Shown here: positions 46,165 through 55,947 of the stretch, piece after piece | How the letters are laid out: every line of letters starts with the position of its first letter | How positions within the stretch are numbered: the first letter of the stretch is position 1 | Assembly: GCA_003021045.1 (NCBI GenBank) | Contig: PXRN01000030.1 | Coordinates: forward strand, 52,430 to 116,429 | DNA: 64,000 nt | From: Halobacteriales archaeon QS_4_69_34 | GTDB taxonomy: Archaea; Halobacteriota; Halobacteria; Halobacteriales; Halococcaceae | Direction of reading: 5' to 3' | Notes under the pieces: generated by a model | What the model saw: the letters and a program-made list of their open reading frames with translations, nothing else | What the model was told of the DNA's origin: nothing | Database searches by the model: none | Program-made: the position numbers and the translations under genes

Positions 46165-47526
46165 ATGCACAGAAAGAGGTTTCTCGTTATTCTTGTGCTT
46201 ATCGGGTTGCTGGCCCTCGCGGGTTGTAGTGCCGAGACGGGTGCGAACGCGACGGACACCGAACAGCCGACTACCACGGAGGAAGCGACACCCACAACTG
46301 AGAGCACCATAACCGACGCCAGCACGACGACCGGGACAGACTCCGAGGGGGACGTCACCGTTACCGATACCTCGGACCCGGACGGTGACGGGAGCTACGC
46401 GACGTTCGCCCTCGAAGTTCGGGCCAATACTACGCTCAGAAACGCCGACGGCGAGGGAGAGCCGGGAGAACCGTACTACGTAGTTCACGTCAATGGCGAG
46501 CGCGCTACTCAGACGGGCGAGGTCGAACGCGGCTCCCCGACGACGACCACTATTCCGATGAACGCCTCGGTGCTCGGGGCCTTCGAGGCGGGCGAGCTGA
46601 ACGTCTCGGTGACGCTCACCGACCGTGACATAGCGTTTGACGACCAAATCCGAACGTGGTCCGTACTGGTTCCCTATGGTCCCGCTCCTACTCCGACGCC
46701 GACCGAGGCACCGACACCCACGCCTACCGCCGAGTCGACGCCAACTCCTACTGAGACAGCGACACCAACCGAGACGGCGACACCTACCCCGACTGAGACA
46801 GCAACACCGACGGCCACCCCGACACCGACACCTGAGCCCACACAGGTCGCACGGGGACCGGATACCGGAACCGAGTGGACGGTCGAAGTCACCCGCGTCG
46901 TGGACGGCGATACGATGGAAGTGCGCTTCCCGAACGGAGAGACGGACACCCTCCGACTTTTGGGAGTGGACACGCCAGAGACGAGCCTGAGTGACGTGAG
47001 CCCCGAGGAGTTCGAGGGCATCCCCGACTCGACGGCGGGACGGGACCACCTGTTCAATTGGGCTGAGCGTGCCAGTAGCTTCGCTACCGACGAACTCGAA
47101 GGCGAGACGGTTCGGATCGAGACGGACCCACAAGCCGATCGGCGCGGGAGCTTCGGACGGCTGTTGACCTACATCTATCTCGACGGAGAGAACTTCAATC
47201 AGCGGCTACTGAGCGAGGGCTACGCCCGGCTATACGAGAGTTCGTTCTCGCTACGGAGCGACTTCGAGAGCGCCGAGGCCACCGCTCAGCGGAACAACGT
47301 CGGACTGTGGGACTTCGAGGGCGATAGCTCGACGCCGACCCCGACGGCTGAAGCCTCCAATAGTGAGAATGGAGTAGATGTACCCCCGCCACCCGCGGAT
47401 GGAGATTACGACTGTAGTAGCTTCGACACTCAGGCACAGGCTCAGGCCGTCTTGGAAGGCACGTCGGGCGACCCCCACCGACTCGACGGCGACGGGAACG
47501 GCGTGGCCTGTGAATCGCTCCCCTGA
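46165..47526 (+). CDS. Secreted thermonuclease (SNase) lipoprotein with Excalibur domain
   Basis: 453 residues. Signal with lipobox LAGC (about residues 17-20). A variable beta-rich region (about 60-170), a long Thr-Pro repeat linker (about 173-228), then a staphylococcal-nuclease-like domain (about 235-385): [11 protein letters not shown] with [13 protein letters not shown], and [16 protein letters not shown]. The C-terminus is an Excalibur calcium-binding domain with the [10 protein letters not shown] loop. It is predicted to cut DNA or RNA outside the cell. First complete gene of the island. Confidence 0.9.
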   Translation: MHRKRFLVILVLIGLLALAGCSAETGANATDTEQPTTTEEATPTTESTITDASTTTGTDSEGDVTVTDTSDPDGDGSYATFALEVRANTTLRNADGEGEPGEPYYVVHVNGERATQTGEVERGSPTTTTIPMNASVLGAFEAGELNVSVTLTDRDIAFDDQIRTWSVLVPYGPAPTPTPTEAPTPTPTAESTPTPTETATPTETATPTPTETATPTATPTPTPEPTQVARGPDTGTEWTVEVTRVVDGDTMEVRFPNGETDTLRLLGVDTPETSLSDVSPEEFEGIPDSTAGRDHLFNWAERASSFATDELEGETVRIETDPQADRRGSFGRLLTYIYLDGENFNQRLLSEGYARLYESSFSLRSDFESAEATAQRNNVGLWDFEGDSSTPTPTAEASNSENGVDVPPPPADGDYDCSSFDTQAQAQAVLEGTSGDPHRLDGDGNGVACESLP

Positions 47527-47583
47527 GCGTCACCAATTAGAAAGTAATCATATCACAGATGTGGTCGTCAAACAGTACGTACC

Positions 47584-48513
47584 ATGCGACTCAGTAGCTC
47601 ACCAGCACGATGGGTGGCCCTCGCTGTGGTCGCCGGCGTGCTCGTGGCGGCGGCCCTGAGCGTGGGGCCGCTCGGAGCGGTCGGAGCACAGAGTAGTGGC
47701 GGAATCGGTATCACCGACATTCAGGCGGATGCACCGGGCGAAGAGAGCGAAAACCTCAGAAACGAGACTGTAACCATAACTAACGGACTTGATACGTCCG
47801 TTGATCTCATGGGCTACACTCTCGACTACGGGTTCAACGAACAGACATTCCTTTTCGAGGAGTCCTTGGTCCTTGAGTCCGGAGATAGCGTCACGGTACA
47901 AACCGGCGGTGAGAAGGGTGAAGTCACCTCCACAAACACCTCCTCAGGCACGATGTTTACCATTCAAGCCGGGTTCGACTCGCCTGTTCTGAACAACGAC
48001 GGTGAGACCGTTACACTCCGGAATGTCGACGGCAATGTTGAGGATCAGGTGTCCTACGGTGATGCGAGTACGGGCGGAACTACGACGGTAGCGACTGAAG
48101 CCCCTGAGACAGCTAACAGAACAGGGCCACAGACCCCGGTCGGTAGCCCTAACGAGAATGTAACACCGGGGACGGCTGATCCAGTCCAAGAACAGAACGA
48201 GACGACCGAGGACGACACCGACACGACGACTGAGAAAGACACGACCACCTCGGAAGACGGCGGAGCAACCACGATGGAAGCCCCAAGCGACGGCGGCGCT
48301 GACAGTGACGATGGTGCTGATGGGAAGGCAAAGGACACGGACGCGCCAAGTGACGGCGCTGATGGGAAAGCCAAGCAAGACAGCGAGGATGGCGGTAGTG
48401 ACGGAAAAGCCAAACAGGACGGCGAGGACAGAGCGGCCGACGACGGCGATGGGAAGGCCAAGCAACCCAGCGACGGAGCGGACGGCGGCAACGGGAAGGC
48501 GAAACTGAGCTAA
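47584..48513 (+). CDS. Exported lamin-tail-domain protein with GKAK repeats
   Basis: 309 residues. Signal peptide (about 1-36, ending GAVGAQS), lamin-tail-like beta domain (about 40-160: GITDIQADAPGEES, LMGYTLDYGF, VTLRNVDGNVEDQVSYGD), a Thr/Glu/Asp linker, then five GKAK motifs spaced 10-15 residues apart from about residue 245 to the end. It ends DGADGGNGKAKLS, identical to the halocyanin at 22448-23173. No lipobox or C-terminal membrane helix, so the GKAK region may mediate retention or binding. Possible DNA or surface binding; function unproven. Confidence 0.8.
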   Translation: MRLSSSPARWVALAVVAGVLVAAALSVGPLGAVGAQSSGGIGITDIQADAPGEESENLRNETVTITNGLDTSVDLMGYTLDYGFNEQTFLFEESLVLESGDSVTVQTGGEKGEVTSTNTSSGTMFTIQAGFDSPVLNNDGETVTLRNVDGNVEDQVSYGDASTGGTTTVATEAPETANRTGPQTPVGSPNENVTPGTADPVQEQNETTEDDTDTTTEKDTTTSEDGGATTMEAPSDGGADSDDGADGKAKDTDAPSDGADGKAKQDSEDGGSDGKAKQDGEDRAADDGDGKAKQPSDGADGGNGKAKLS

Positions 48514-48534
48514 TCCTTTCCAGCTCTCCTAACG

Positions 48535-48542
48535 TTTTTATC
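48535..48542 (+). promoter_or_regulatory. TATA box of the small CxxC protein gene
   Basis: TTTTTATC centred 27 bases before the ATG at 48566. Confidence 0.6.
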
Positions 48543-48565
48543 TGATAACGGGACCACCGCGTTTC

Positions 48566-48754
48566 ATGCCGGAACATCCCCTATGCTCCGAGTGTGAACG
48601 TCGAGCCGACGCCGCTCTCGTGGTCGAAGCCCTCGCACAGCTGGCTGGCCCCGAAGTCGAGACGCCCCGTGACCGTCGAGCGTGGAAACTGATCAGCGTT
48701 ATCGCCGACGCTCACGGAACGAGCCCGAGCGAGTTACTCCGGGATGCTCCGTAG
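48566..48754 (+). CDS. Small CxxC protein of unknown function
   Basis: 62 residues: MPEHPLCSECERRADAALVV, then a helical stretch ending GTSPSELLRDAP. One CxxC pair could bind zinc with other ligands. A good TATA element supports it as a real gene. No family is recognised. Convergent with the next gene, 25 bases apart. Confidence 0.6.
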   Translation: MPEHPLCSECERRADAALVVEALAQLAGPEVETPRDRRAWKLISVIADAHGTSPSELLRDAP

Positions 48755-48779
48755 CTCTGAGAGCGTGTTTGTAGCCGCC

Positions 48780-49250
48780 CTACTCTCCAGAAGTATCTTC
48801 CAAGCTTTTCCCGTCCTTGAGCTCCTGACGGCGCTCGCCTGACTCGTCGCTGTCTGGAACTGGAGGAGCTAGTCCCTCATCGGTTTCGGAGGCGTCCGTA
48901 TCGACGTCAACCTGTTCATCACTTCGCGCTCCCGCTGGCCCGCCTACTCCAGCATCCGGCTGTGCATCGTCGTTGTCGCTTTCTCCGTTATTGTCGTCCG
49001 TGTAAGTAGTGGGATCAGGACCGTTTTCAGGAGCCTCAGCGGCGACCTCGGCGGTCATATCTGTTCGCCCGGGCTGGGTGTCAGCTTCGGGCGGTGGGCC
49101 TTCAGTAGAGCTCTCATTATTCTCGATCTCGTGGCGGTCGCCCTCCTCGTACACCACCCGATCACCGACAACGATCGGTTCACCGATTTCGTTGCTCAGG
49201 CGTCGAAGCGTAGTCTCGTGATTCTCTTCAGGTTTAGACTCGTTAGCCAT
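48780..49250 (-). CDS. Acidic hypothetical protein
   Basis: 156 residues: a short ordered N-terminus (HETTLRRLSNEIGEPIVVG, then DRVVYEEGDRHEIE) followed by a long Glu/Asp/Pro/Gly-rich disordered region. ATG 49250 is favoured because a - strand TATA-like GGAGATAAG lies about 25 bases upstream. Divergent from hsdM. No function recognised. Confidence 0.55.
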   Translation of the reverse strand: MANESKPEENHETTLRRLSNEIGEPIVVGDRVVYEEGDRHEIENNESSTEGPPPEADTQPGRTDMTAEVAAEAPENGPDPTTYTDDNNGESDNDDAQPDAGVGGPAGARSDEQVDVDTDASETDEGLAPPVPDSDESGERRQELKDGKSLEDTSGE

Positions 49251-49449
49251 GACCGACCCATCGAACGCGAAGGGGCTTATCTCCGTTGCCGGGATGTGCA
49301 TCGTTTGGTGCACCTGTGAACCGAGAACTGTGTTCCTGTGGTTCACACTCATCTCTGACGAGGCTCCAGCACTCTTCATAGCGAGGAGCGGTGCTATCTG
49401 ACAGAAAAATGACCCTGAAAGATAAGGAGGACCGGTGGTAGGGGCGGGT

Positions 49450-50931
49450 ATGGCTGTGACCCTCAACGAGCTGGATGCCTATCTCTTCGAGTGTGCGAAC
49501 ATCATTCGGAACACCGTCGACAAGACTGACTACAAGGATTACATTCTCCCGCTGGTTTTCTACAAGACCATCTCCGACACGTATCAGGATCAGTACGAGC
49601 AACGGCTGGAGGAGTACGGTGACGAGGAGATCGCCAAGCGACCCGCCTTCTACGACTTCGTCGTCCCGGAGGAATACACCTGGGAGAGGCTACGGAGCCA
49701 GAGCAAGAACGTCGACGAGTTCATCAATGAGGCTTTCAACGCGCTCGCTGAAGCCAACGAAGGCAAGCTGGAGGGGGTCCTTCGAGCGGACTACGTTGCG
49801 GCCAGCTCGCTTGATGATCAGACGCTCGCCAAACTCATTGAGCATCTGAGTACAGAGAATCTCTCGATTGAGCGTGTCCCGCCGGACATCCTCGGCGAGG
49901 CGTACATGGACCTCATCCGGCACTTCGCTAGTGAGGAAGGTCGAGACGGTGGAGAGTTCTTCACCCCACCACGAATCGTTCGTCTCGCGGTTCGGTTGCT
50001 CGCGCCCTTCGAGAACGGCGATCGGTTCCACGATCCCGCCTGTGGCTCTGGGGGGATGCTCGTCGAGTCCGCCTACCACTACCGCGACGAACAGGACGGC
50101 GACTATGACAAGCTCACCTTCACCGGTCAGGAGCTGAACCCGGACATTTACGCGATGGCGAAGATCAACCTCTTCGTCCACGGGCTCAACGGGGACATCC
50201 GACATGGCAATTCACTCGGCGACCCACAGTTCGAGGCGAACGGTCAGCTCGATCAGTTCGACTACGTGCTCGCCAACTTCCCGTTCTCGGCAAACTGGCC
50301 CAAGGAAGATCTCCAGGACGATCCGTGGAACCGCTTCGACTGGGCGGAGAAGCTCCCACGGGCTGACCGTGGCGACTATGCGTTCATCATGCATATGGTC
50401 GCCCAACTGGACCAGGAGGGTCAGGCGGCGATCGTCATCCCCCATGGAGTGCTGTTCCGGAAGCACGAGAGCAAGTATCGAGAGCCGATGATCGAGAACG
50501 ATCTTGTCGAGGCGATCATCGGGTTGCCCGAGAACCTCTTCCAGAACAACTCGATTCCAAGCGCGATCCTCGTGCTGAATCGAGACAAGCCCGCTGAGCG
50601 TGAGAGACAGGTCCAGTTCATCCACGCGGCTGACGAGGCATTCTACCGGGAGCTGAGCAATCAGAACGAGCTGACCGACGAAGGGATCGACCACATCGTT
50701 GAGAACTTTCACGACTGGACGACTGAGGAACGTGTCAGTCGAACGGTGTCAGCGGAGGAGATCCGCGAGAATGACTACAATCTGAACATCGCGCTGTACG
50801 TGGACACGACCGAACCCGAGGAGGATATCGACGTGCGCGAGGAGTTGGCGACGTTGCGGGAGCTACAGGCCGAGCGCGATGAGATTGAGGCGAGGATGAC
50901 CCAGCACATGGAGGCGTTGAACTATGAGTGA
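49450..50931 (+). CDS. hsdM: Type I restriction-modification methyltransferase subunit M
   Basis: 493 residues, N6-adenine methyltransferase. N-terminal helical domain (MAVTLNELDAYLFECANIIR), SAM-binding DPACGSGGML near residue 195 and catalytic NFPF near residue 275 (an N-x-P-F variant), then the FVIPHGVLF-like IVIPHGVLFRK. It modifies host DNA with HsdS and forms the restriction complex with HsdR. ATG 49450 fits the family; a GTG 15 bases earlier is possible. It overlaps hsdS by eight bases. Confidence 0.95.
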   Translation: MAVTLNELDAYLFECANIIRNTVDKTDYKDYILPLVFYKTISDTYQDQYEQRLEEYGDEEIAKRPAFYDFVVPEEYTWERLRSQSKNVDEFINEAFNALAEANEGKLEGVLRADYVAASSLDDQTLAKLIEHLSTENLSIERVPPDILGEAYMDLIRHFASEEGRDGGEFFTPPRIVRLAVRLLAPFENGDRFHDPACGSGGMLVESAYHYRDEQDGDYDKLTFTGQELNPDIYAMAKINLFVHGLNGDIRHGNSLGDPQFEANGQLDQFDYVLANFPFSANWPKEDLQDDPWNRFDWAEKLPRADRGDYAFIMHMVAQLDQEGQAAIVIPHGVLFRKHESKYREPMIENDLVEAIIGLPENLFQNNSIPSAILVLNRDKPAERERQVQFIHAADEAFYRELSNQNELTDEGIDHIVENFHDWTTEERVSRTVSAEEIRENDYNLNIALYVDTTEPEEDIDVREELATLRELQAERDEIEARMTQHMEALNYE

Positions 50932-52273
50932 GGAACAGACCTTGGAGAGCTTTTCGAGAGATGGGTTAGAAGAGGCACAAGAAGAAACAGACGGATGGAC
51001 TCGCCGTTCTATCGCTGAGGTTAGTGAATGGACAAGTGCGGGTGGCACCCCTCAGACTTCAAATGCGGATTATTGGAACGGGAGCATTCCATGGGTCCAA
51101 ACAGGAGAACTTACGAAACGTCGCATCTCTACTACTGAAAAGCACATAACCGAGGCGGGTTTAAAAGAGTCTACAGCCGAGAAATTCCCAGCGGGAACTC
51201 TATTAATAGGGATGTACGGAGAGCCGACTGTAGGCGAGTCGGCCCTACTCGATATAGAAGCAACAACCAATCAGGCTTGTTGTGCGGTCTTCCCTGACAT
51301 GGATGTCGTCAATGGCGGGTTTCTACACCAAATGTTACAATATGAGAAACCACGGCTCTATTCTCTTCGGGCGGGGACAGGACAGAAAAATATACGCCAA
51401 GGTATCATTCGCAAGTTTGAGATAGGCATTCCGCCACTAGAAGAACAGCACAAAATTGCCAGCGTACTCTATACGGTAGATCAGATAATTCGAACAACGG
51501 AAGAAATCATCGAACAAACACAGAGAGTGAAGGGTGGACTAATACAAAAATTCTATTCAAGGGGCTACTACGATTACGAGGAGTGGCAAGAGGTCGACAA
51601 ACAGGACGCCTGTATGATGGTGCGTACAGAGAAGATACCTCTGGAATGGGACATCAAGGAACTGGACGAAATTTCTCATATCAAGACCGGTCATACCCCA
51701 TCAACATCTGTTGATGAATATTGGGATGGAGAGATTCCTTGGATAGACATCCATGACCTCACACAGCTAGAAAAAACAGAGATACATACAACGGATGATA
51801 CGATAACGAAGGAAGGCCTAGAAAACTCAGGCGCAAAGCTCTTGCCAAGAGATACGCTTGTCGTTTGTCGCACAGGGGCTATTGGAGCTACCGCTATCTT
51901 GGGGGCTGAAATGGCTACCGACCAGGATCAGGTCACGTTCGAATGTGACGAAAGCGTGATCCTCCCTCAATATCTCATGTTTCTTGTTGAGTACGCAACT
52001 CCCCAACTTGAACGTCTATCAGCGGGTAGCACCCACGATAAGGTTCAATTGCATTTCTTCTCTGATCTATATATTCCATTGCCAGGCATCGGTGAACAAA
52101 AGAAAATAGTCGATGCGCTTGGATCAGTCGAGAACACCATTCTTGCAAACAAGGACCAGCTCGACAACCTCCGGCTCCTGAAAGGTGGTCTCATGCAAGA
52201 CCTTCTCTCAGGCGAGGTCCGCACCCCCGGCAAGGGTGTCGAGGTCGTTGAGGACGTGCTTGAACATGGCTGA
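50924..52273 (+). CDS. hsdS: Type I restriction-modification specificity subunit S
   Basis: 449 residues with two target-recognition domains, each followed by a conserved helix: PLEEQHKIASVLYTVDQIIR (about residue 172) and PGIGEQKKIVDALGSVENTI (about residue 387). Each TRD shows the typical opening (SAGGTPQTSNADYWNGSIPW; KTGHTPSTSVDEYWDGEIPW). Most of the gene is clearly AT-richer than hsdM and hsdR on either side, returning to high GC only near 52150. This points to exchange of the recognition region. Confidence 0.94.
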   Translation: MSEEQTLESFSRDGLEEAQEETDGWTRRSIAEVSEWTSAGGTPQTSNADYWNGSIPWVQTGELTKRRISTTEKHITEAGLKESTAEKFPAGTLLIGMYGEPTVGESALLDIEATTNQACCAVFPDMDVVNGGFLHQMLQYEKPRLYSLRAGTGQKNIRQGIIRKFEIGIPPLEEQHKIASVLYTVDQIIRTTEEIIEQTQRVKGGLIQKFYSRGYYDYEEWQEVDKQDACMMVRTEKIPLEWDIKELDEISHIKTGHTPSTSVDEYWDGEIPWIDIHDLTQLEKTEIHTTDDTITKEGLENSGAKLLPRDTLVVCRTGAIGATAILGAEMATDQDQVTFECDESVILPQYLMFLVEYATPQLERLSAGSTHDKVQLHFFSDLYIPLPGIGEQKKIVDALGSVENTILANKDQLDNLRLLKGGLMQDLLSGEVRTPGKGVEVVEDVLEHG

Positions 52274-55226
52274 CGTACTTCCACGCGAACAGGGCGTCGA
52301 ACGATCGATCCTCCAATGGCTTGATGATCTTGGCTGGGAGACCTACGGTCAGGACGGCGAGTGGGGTGCGACGATCCTTGACCGAGAGTACGGCCGCACT
52401 ACCAGCGAGGTCATCTACTGGGAGATTCTCCGCGAACAAGTCATCGCCATCAATGAGGACCTAACCGAAGACAATGCCGATTCGTTCCTCAACTCGCTTC
52501 GACGTGACCTTGATCAAGACGACCTGATGGACGGCAACCAAGCCTTCCACACCCTTCTCCGCACAGGCAAGAAGTTCGATGTCAAACACGAGAACAACGG
52601 TACGACGAAACCGACGTACATCGACCTGATCGACTTCGAGAGCCCAGAAAACAACCGTCTGATCGCCGCCAATCAGTTCCGCGTCTCGCGTACCTACTCG
52701 ATCCGGCCCGACGTTACCCTGTTCGTCAACGGCATCCCACTGGTCCAGTTCGAATTGAAGTCGCTGGCCCAGGACAACGACTACTACGACGCTATTAGCG
52801 ATCTTCAGAGCTACGAGGAGCGCGCCCCTCGGCTGTTCATTCCGTGCCTGTTCAATGTTGCCGCCGACACCACGGAACTCCGCTACGGTGCTGTGGGAGC
52901 CGAGACAGGGTTCTACGAGCCGTGGTCGGATGCCCCACCCGAGCACGAGGACGAGATCTCGATGAGACAGGCGGTCGGAGCACTCTGTAATCCGGCGACA
53001 GTGCTGGACATCCTCGATAACTACGTCTTCTATGAGCAAGCCGCGGGCGGCGAGGTGAAGATCATCCCTCGTCATATGCAATACTACGCCTGTCAGCGCA
53101 TCCTCGAACGAGTTCGCACGGGTGAACACAAACGGGGGTTGATCTGGCACACTCAGGGGAGTGGCAAGTCCTACACGATGCTGTACGCCGCGAAGAATCT
53201 CCTTGAACAGGACGTTATCGGTTCCCCTCAGGTCTTCATCATCGTAGACACAGACAAGCTCGCGTCCCAGATGGCGGATAATCTCAGCAACATTGGCTTC
53301 GAGCGATCCACCGTCGCTGGAAGTATCGAGCACCTTCAGGACCTCATCGAAGAGGGTCAGAGCCAACTCGTCCTTACGACGATCCAGAAGTTCCGTGACG
53401 TCGAGCCCGACACCGCGGGCAACGACGACATCGTGGTGATGAGCGACGAGGCTCATCGATTCATGGAGAAAGATCTCGGTAGTCGCCTCGACGCCGCGAT
53501 ACCCCATGCCTACCAGTTTGGATTTACCGGCACACCCGTCCACGAGGGCGAGAGCGAACTCGATCGCAACACCTTCAGGGAGTTCAATCCAGAAGGAGAA
53601 GAGTTCCTACACCGCTACTCAATCAAGGAAGGCATCGACGACGAGCTGATCCTCCCCGTATTCTTCACGCTCTGGCACGACGTCGAGTGGGACATCGACG
53701 AGGATGCGATGGACGCCGAGTTCGAACAGTCGTTCCGCGACCTCTCCACCGAGGAGAAGCTGGAGGTGATTCTGGAATCGTTCACGAGTACGGAACTTGC
53801 GGAGCTTCGCTCGCGGGTCGAAGCCTACGTGGAGAAGATCAATGAGCACTTCGACGAGAACGTAGACGCCAACGGCTGGAAGGGGATGGTGGTCACCCCC
53901 AGCCGAGAGGCCGCCGCGCTCTACGGCGGACTCCTCCTCGATTCACGACCCGAAGAAGAGGTTGACGTACTCTACACGGCCACGGGTGACGACTCGGAGC
54001 GGCTTCGACAGTTCCACACGACCAACGAAGAGCGCAACAAGATCGTCCGGCGGTTCCGCGAAGAGGACGAACCCAAGCTCCTCGTGGTCCACAATATGCT
54101 CCTGACAGGGTTCGACGCACCGGTACTGAAGACGATGTATCTCGACCGGAGTCTCAAGAATCACACTCTCCTCCAGGCCATCGCTCGAACGAACCGACCC
54201 GCCGATGGGAAGAGCAACGGTGAGATCGTCGACTTCCAAGGTGTATTTCGGAACATCGACGACGCACTGGAGTACGACAGCGAGACGAAGGCGTTCGCCG
54301 CCCGCGACAAGGACGAACTCTTCGACGACGTCGAAACGCAACTCGAAGCGCTAGAAGAGATCTTTGAGGGCATCCCCCGCGACGACGCCCAGGAGACCAT
54401 CCAGGCGTGTCTCGCTCGCGTCAGCAAGCACCCCGAGAAGCGCGAGTTCAAGCGGGGCTACCGTCGCCTTCAGGACCTCTACGAAAGCATCTCCCCGGAC
54501 AGACGACTGATCGAGAGCGGCATCCAACGACGATATCAGTGGCTCAGTCATGTATCGGTCGCATTTCGGCGGAACAACAACCGCGAGGAAAACCCCGAGG
54601 ACGAGATGCGCGAGAAAACCAAGCGCATCATCGAAGAGAACGTCGATATCGCCCAGATCAAAGACCAGTTCCCAGTCTACAAGATCAGCGATGAACACCT
54701 CGAAGCTGTCGACGAGATGGACGAGCCGGCCGCTCAAGCGACGTCAATCGCTCATGCCACCCAAGACCACCTCCGACCTCGTGTCGACCAGAACCCGCGC
54801 TACAAGCGTTTGAGCGAACGTGTGACCGACATCGTGAGTCGCTGGCAAAACGGCGATATGAGCGACCCTGATGCGGTGGAGCGACTAGAGCGTCTGGAGC
54901 GAGAGGCTATCGAGCTGGAGTCCGAAGCGGAGGAGCGCGGGATGAGCGACACCGAGTTCGCGGTCTACTCCGAACTCGTCGACGGACACGAGGAGCTGAT
55001 CGACGACGAAGCTGAAGCCGAGACGTTGGCCCACGATCTCATCCAAGGCTTTGAGTCGGAGATCGATACCAGCTTCAAAGGCTGGAAGACGAACGAGGGG
55101 GCGATCGACCACATCGAAGTCATGATCATAGACGTACTAGTAAAAGAGCACGATCGAGCGGACTTGGTGAAAGCCGAAGACTTCATCGAGAACGTCCGTA
55201 GCTATCTCATCGAGAATCATGAGTAG
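52266..55226 (+). CDS. hsdR: Type I restriction endonuclease subunit R
   Basis: 986 residues. N-terminal PD-(D/E)XK-like nuclease (RPDVTLFVNGIPLVQFELKS), then SF2 motor: Walker A HTQGSGKSYTM near residue 297, DEAH box SDEAHRFM near residue 394, motif III FGFTGTPV, and the second RecA domain (LLVVHNMLLTGFDAP, AIARTNRP). Provides DNA translocation and cleavage. Its ATG lies inside the end of hsdS (eight-base overlap) and its end overlaps the next gene, so the operon is tightly coupled. Confidence 0.95.
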   Translation: MADVLPREQGVERSILQWLDDLGWETYGQDGEWGATILDREYGRTTSEVIYWEILREQVIAINEDLTEDNADSFLNSLRRDLDQDDLMDGNQAFHTLLRTGKKFDVKHENNGTTKPTYIDLIDFESPENNRLIAANQFRVSRTYSIRPDVTLFVNGIPLVQFELKSLAQDNDYYDAISDLQSYEERAPRLFIPCLFNVAADTTELRYGAVGAETGFYEPWSDAPPEHEDEISMRQAVGALCNPATVLDILDNYVFYEQAAGGEVKIIPRHMQYYACQRILERVRTGEHKRGLIWHTQGSGKSYTMLYAAKNLLEQDVIGSPQVFIIVDTDKLASQMADNLSNIGFERSTVAGSIEHLQDLIEEGQSQLVLTTIQKFRDVEPDTAGNDDIVVMSDEAHRFMEKDLGSRLDAAIPHAYQFGFTGTPVHEGESELDRNTFREFNPEGEEFLHRYSIKEGIDDELILPVFFTLWHDVEWDIDEDAMDAEFEQSFRDLSTEEKLEVILESFTSTELAELRSRVEAYVEKINEHFDENVDANGWKGMVVTPSREAAALYGGLLLDSRPEEEVDVLYTATGDDSERLRQFHTTNEERNKIVRRFREEDEPKLLVVHNMLLTGFDAPVLKTMYLDRSLKNHTLLQAIARTNRPADGKSNGEIVDFQGVFRNIDDALEYDSETKAFAARDKDELFDDVETQLEALEEIFEGIPRDDAQETIQACLARVSKHPEKREFKRGYRRLQDLYESISPDRRLIESGIQRRYQWLSHVSVAFRRNNNREENPEDEMREKTKRIIEENVDIAQIKDQFPVYKISDEHLEAVDEMDEPAAQATSIAHATQDHLRPRVDQNPRYKRLSERVTDIVSRWQNGDMSDPDAVERLERLEREAIELESEAEERGMSDTEFAVYSELVDGHEELIDDEAEAETLAHDLIQGFESEIDTSFKGWKTNEGAIDHIEVMIIDVLVKEHDRADLVKAEDFIENVRSYLIENHE

Positions 55227-55938
55227 CGATCAGCGGCGCGTGGATGTCGGAACAGACTCTATCGAGTTTCAGGTGGCGCGAAGTGCGGAGGCGACAGAGC
55301 CTCGGATCGACGTGAGCATCCACGAGATCCAGGTCGTCATCCCGGAAGCGAGCGACACCGACCCAGAGACGCTCCTCGTAGAGAACAGCCGATGGGTGCT
55401 GGAGAAGAAACGAAAGTACGACGACTATCGTGAGATGGCCCCAGAGCGGTCGTTCGAGCCCGGCGAGACGTTTCTCTATCTCGGCGAGGAGCGCAAACTC
55501 GTCGTCGAACCGCGACCCGAGAACACCGTAGCTGACGACACCATTCGACTCCGACAGAGCGCTGTCTCCCGCTCCTCGGTCAAGCGTGTCCTGAGGAACT
55601 TCTATCGGACTCGTGCCCGCGAGCACCTGACGGAATGTGCTGTTCACTACGCGGCGGAGATGGGCGTCGAATACGACCAGCTCCAGTTACGCAACCAGCG
55701 TACCCGATGGGGGAGTTGCTCGACGAACGGCACCTTGAGCTTCAACTGGCGACTGTCCATGGCTCCACCGAAGGTAATTGACTACGTTACAGTCCACGAG
55801 CTCGCCCATCTACGCGAGCCAAATCACACTCAAACGTTCTGGTCACTTGTCGCCGACCACGGCCCGGAGTATCAGGCACACGCCAACTGGCTGGAGGAAC
55901 ACAGCGCCCAGCTGATCTTCTCGGATGAGGATCTCTAA
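55219..55938 (+). CDS. YgjP-like zinc metallopeptidase linked to the type I system
   Basis: 239 residues. The metal site is VHELAHLREPNHTQTFW (HExxH plus downstream His) near residue 193, preceded by the family segment RNQRTRWGSCSTNGTLSFNW. YgjP/DUF45-type M48-like proteins are frequent last genes of type I restriction operons; the role is unknown, perhaps turnover of HsdR. It overlaps the hsdR end by eight bases and is convergent with the next gene at nine bases. Confidence 0.88.
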   Translation: MSSDQRRVDVGTDSIEFQVARSAEATEPRIDVSIHEIQVVIPEASDTDPETLLVENSRWVLEKKRKYDDYREMAPERSFEPGETFLYLGEERKLVVEPRPENTVADDTIRLRQSAVSRSSVKRVLRNFYRTRAREHLTECAVHYAAEMGVEYDQLQLRNQRTRWGSCSTNGTLSFNWRLSMAPPKVIDYVTVHELAHLREPNHTQTFWSLVADHGPEYQAHANWLEEHSAQLIFSDEDL

Positions 55939-55947
55939 CCGAACATC

